Shown piece by piece: positions 7,501 to 8,291 of a stretch of DNA of 8,291 bases. Origin of the DNA: Alistipes sp. (GTDB taxonomy: Bacteria > Bacteroidota > Bacteroidia > Bacteroidales > Rikenellaceae); contig JAFLRS010000078.1 in assembly GCA_022511355.1 (NCBI GenBank), positions 1 through 8,291 on the forward strand. The letters are read 5' to 3'. How positions within the stretch are numbered: the first letter of the stretch is position 1; each line of letters starts with the position of its first letter. The translations under genes were made by a program, and so were the position numbers. The notes under the pieces were generated by a model that made no database searches, was not told the DNA's origin, and saw only the letters and a list, made by a program, of their open reading frames with translations.

Positions 7501-7729
7501 CTATGCCGATACGCTTATCGAATATATCGAATACTATTTGCAGTTCGACGGTGCTTTGGGCGACATGGTGTCCGACATTATCGACGAAAAACTCGATTCG
7601 CTCTGGCAGCTCTACTATCTGGCGGGATATGCCGGCCGCGATGAAATCATTCTCTATCTGAATGACTATTATCGCACGCTCGGAGCCACCGACGAGGACC
7701 TTATAAACGTAAGCGAGGTCTCGGAGTAA
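4550..7729 (+). CDS. DUF2723 / TMEM260-like multispanning membrane protein, probable protein glycosyltransferase
   Basis: The 1059-residue protein has an N-terminal DUF2723 domain. After a first membrane helix (about 11-27) comes the conserved loop with FWDCSEF (Asp34, Glu37) and GHPPGAPLF (48-56), then YEGEVYAL (141-148). Acidic residues in the first extracytoplasmic loop are a hallmark of GT-C glycosyltransferases. Roughly eight hydrophobic segments lie before residue 305. A soluble insert (about 310-530) separates them from about four more (536-641). A large C-terminal soluble region (642-1059) begins with the YGDNDTFPLW motif (675-684) and has TPR-like helices near 921-990. Animal TMEM260 is a protein O-mannosyltransferase, so envelope O-glycosylation is a reasonable inference, but donor and targets are not visible. 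ATG 4550 follows a promoter and precedes a clear membrane helix. No sign of damage. The next gene starts 3 bp after its stop. Confidence 0.85.
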   Translation: MNFKRWDNITGWAVFAVAAVTYLLTMEPTASFWDCSEFIATSYKLEVGHPPGAPLFMMLARLATLLAPSTEYVPVMVNAMNGIFSALCILFMFWTITHLGRRLCIRNRGELSTADGIAVLGAGAVGALAYTFTDTFWFSAYEGEVYALSSMFTALVVWLMLKWEEQADSPHAVRWILLVAYLMGLSIGVHLLNLLTIPALVFIYYFRKTPRATLKGCVIATLVSGAILFVVNGLIIPYTVYFGAMTDLFFVNILHLPVNSGMVFYVFALFALCGFGVWFTHKKGYVLANLIIMSVTLMLLGFSTYASMTIRAAVNPPMNSNNPDNPHALLAVLNRDQYGNKPLLYGSYYSARKAINGMQYDDLYWYNSDSGRYEKGTRLTGYTVPSELMHFFPRMWDMHKSERDYKTWAAYRTKTEVLRDDNGEVIRDADGRPVRGKVTDYGKRVRFGYGDGTYDTVVEPTFLENLNYFFNYQLSYMYLRYFLWNFVGRQDDIQPLGTTITNGNWLSGIKVIDEAYLGPQSNLPREMADNRARNTYYFLPFILGLIGLIYQLNRDQRNFAVVLWMFIMMGVALVVYFNSSPAEVRERDYVYAGSFYAYCIWIGFGVLAVKELLTLAMRKHQSAAAAIATVLCLSVPAVLCAENWDDHDRSGRTMAHDVGWNYLQSALPNSIIINYGDNDTFPLWLNQEVDGVRPDIRIMNSSYLGGEWYIDQMKTAANDAAGVPLSFDREKYWYVNESYPVYDRVDRTVDIQEVIDFVKSEDPRSKLTMGDGSLNDFVPAKRIALPVNKDNAVAAGIVRKDERHLMVDTVYIDIRKNSLERSDMMILDMLANFDWKRPIAFTQVYVLQDLGLLDYLQFDGYTYRLVPILTPYKSSWEIGRIDPDYVVPLLENTFRYGNLADPKVYVDYFTQYNLAVGRTRETFARVAKELIRRGDDAKALELLDRGLEVLPINQIRFSDANTYPFLEAYYALGEFEKGDALFYAYADTLIEYIEYYLQFDGALGDMVSDIIDEKLDSLWQLYYLAGYAGRDEIILYLNDYYRTLGATDEDLINVSEVSE

Positions 7730-7732
7730 TCC

Positions 7733-8291
7733 ATGAACAGGGTTGTACGGAATATCGCTCTGCTGCTGACCGGCATACTCTTCATGTCGGTCAGCGCATC
7801 GGCTCAAATCAGAACCGGAGCCGAACAGCCCGAGAAATATCTGCCGCTGCTGCAAGGCAAAAGGGTAGCGGTGCTGGCCAATCACACCTCCATGGCCGGC
7901 GATGAACATCTTGTCGATTTGCTGTGCCGCGAAGGCGTGGATGTGGTCGGAATACTCTCGCCCGAGCACGGATTCCGCGGCAATGCCGATGCGGGAGGTC
8001 ATGTCGGGGATTCGGTCGACGAAGCTACCGGCATACCTATATGGTCTTTGTATGACGGTCGCCGACTGCGGCCCTCTGACGAGGTAATGCGAAGCTTCGA
8101 CCTGCTCATAATCGACCTTCAGGATGTAGGACTGCGCTTCTATACATATTACATTTCGATGCTGCGGATGACCGATGCCTGCGCGGAATTCGACCGCGAG
8201 GTTCTGATTCTCGACCGCCCCAATCCCAACGGAATGTATGTGGATGGCCCCGTTCTCGACATGAAATTCAAATCGGGGGTAGGGGCATTGC
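7733..8291 (+). CDS. namZ: Exo-beta-N-acetylmuramidase, DUF1343/GH171 family (N-terminal part, cut by window end)
   Basis: NamZ enzymes remove N-acetylmuramic acid from the non-reducing end of peptidoglycan fragments, feeding cell-wall recycling or MurNAc salvage. The 186 visible residues start with a signal peptide (1-24, cleavage likely after SASA before Gln25), so the enzyme is exported. DUF1343 landmarks follow in order: ANHTS (49-53), SPEHGFRG (76-83), DLQDVGLRFYTY (128-139), and DRPNPNGMYVDGP (161-173). The family is usually about 400 residues, so less than half is seen. It starts 3 bp after the DUF2723 stop and is almost certainly co-transcribed with it. Subfamily specificity cannot be judged without the missing part. 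Confidence 0.9.
   Translation, partial: MNRVVRNIALLLTGILFMSVSASAQIRTGAEQPEKYLPLLQGKRVAVLANHTSMAGDEHLVDLLCREGVDVVGILSPEHGFRGNADAGGHVGDSVDEATGIPIWSLYDGRRLRPSDEVMRSFDLLIIDLQDVGLRFYTYYISMLRMTDACAEFDREVLILDRPNPNGMYVDGPVLDMKFKSGVGAL

Noticed and set aside
6962..8002. 346-codon minus-strand open frame spanning the DUF2723 and namZ junction
   Set aside because: Antisense to two well-supported genes in an operon. No motif or start context supports it.

Overview
The window looks like the chromosome of a Bacteroidales bacterium. Evidence: a Bacteroidetes-type acyl-CoA synthetase C-terminus, a KMGKS-type CysRS, a DUF2723 membrane protein, a DUF1343/NamZ protein, a 21-residue LRR lipoprotein, and several matches to the Bacteroides promoter (TTTG, about 19 nt, TAnnTTTG) in place of E. 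coli -35/-10 boxes and strong Shine-Dalgarno sites. The genus cannot be fixed. No tRNA, rRNA, insertion sequence or CRISPR array was seen.

Left part (1-2811): a plus-strand gene enters from the left. It is read here as the end of a long-chain acyl-CoA synthetase. It meets an in-frame amber codon at 41-43, although its typical C-terminus continues to a TAA at 98-100. A bidirectional terminator (103-131) separates it from the convergent minus-strand pair cysS-prfB (cysteinyl-tRNA synthetase, then release factor 2, 9 bp apart). That pair is driven by a consensus promoter at 2762-2792. The RF2 gene is one uninterrupted frame with no programmed frameshift.

Middle part (2847-4490): a minus-strand lipoprotein gene encodes a type II signal peptide, an EF-hand loop and 12 exact 21-residue leucine-rich repeats. 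The signal-peptide frame and the LRR frame are joined at a run of 11 G (C on the coding strand) and are out of register. One added C, or two removed, restores a protein of about 412-413 residues. This is a strong candidate for a phase-variable surface lipoprotein, with an assembly error as the main alternative. Its upstream region is unusual: two promoter matches, a long stop-free stretch with a predicted membrane segment in frame with the signal peptide, a perfect 12-bp inverted repeat around a candidate start codon, and a small inverted repeat at a predicted transcription start.

Right part (4491-8291): a promoter with a perfect TAnnTTTG box drives a plus-strand pair. The first gene is a 1059-residue DUF2723/TMEM260-like multispanning protein, probably a GT-C type protein glycosyltransferase. 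Three bases later comes the start of an exported DUF1343 protein (NamZ, exo-beta-N-acetylmuramidase), cut by the window edge. Both act at the cell envelope.
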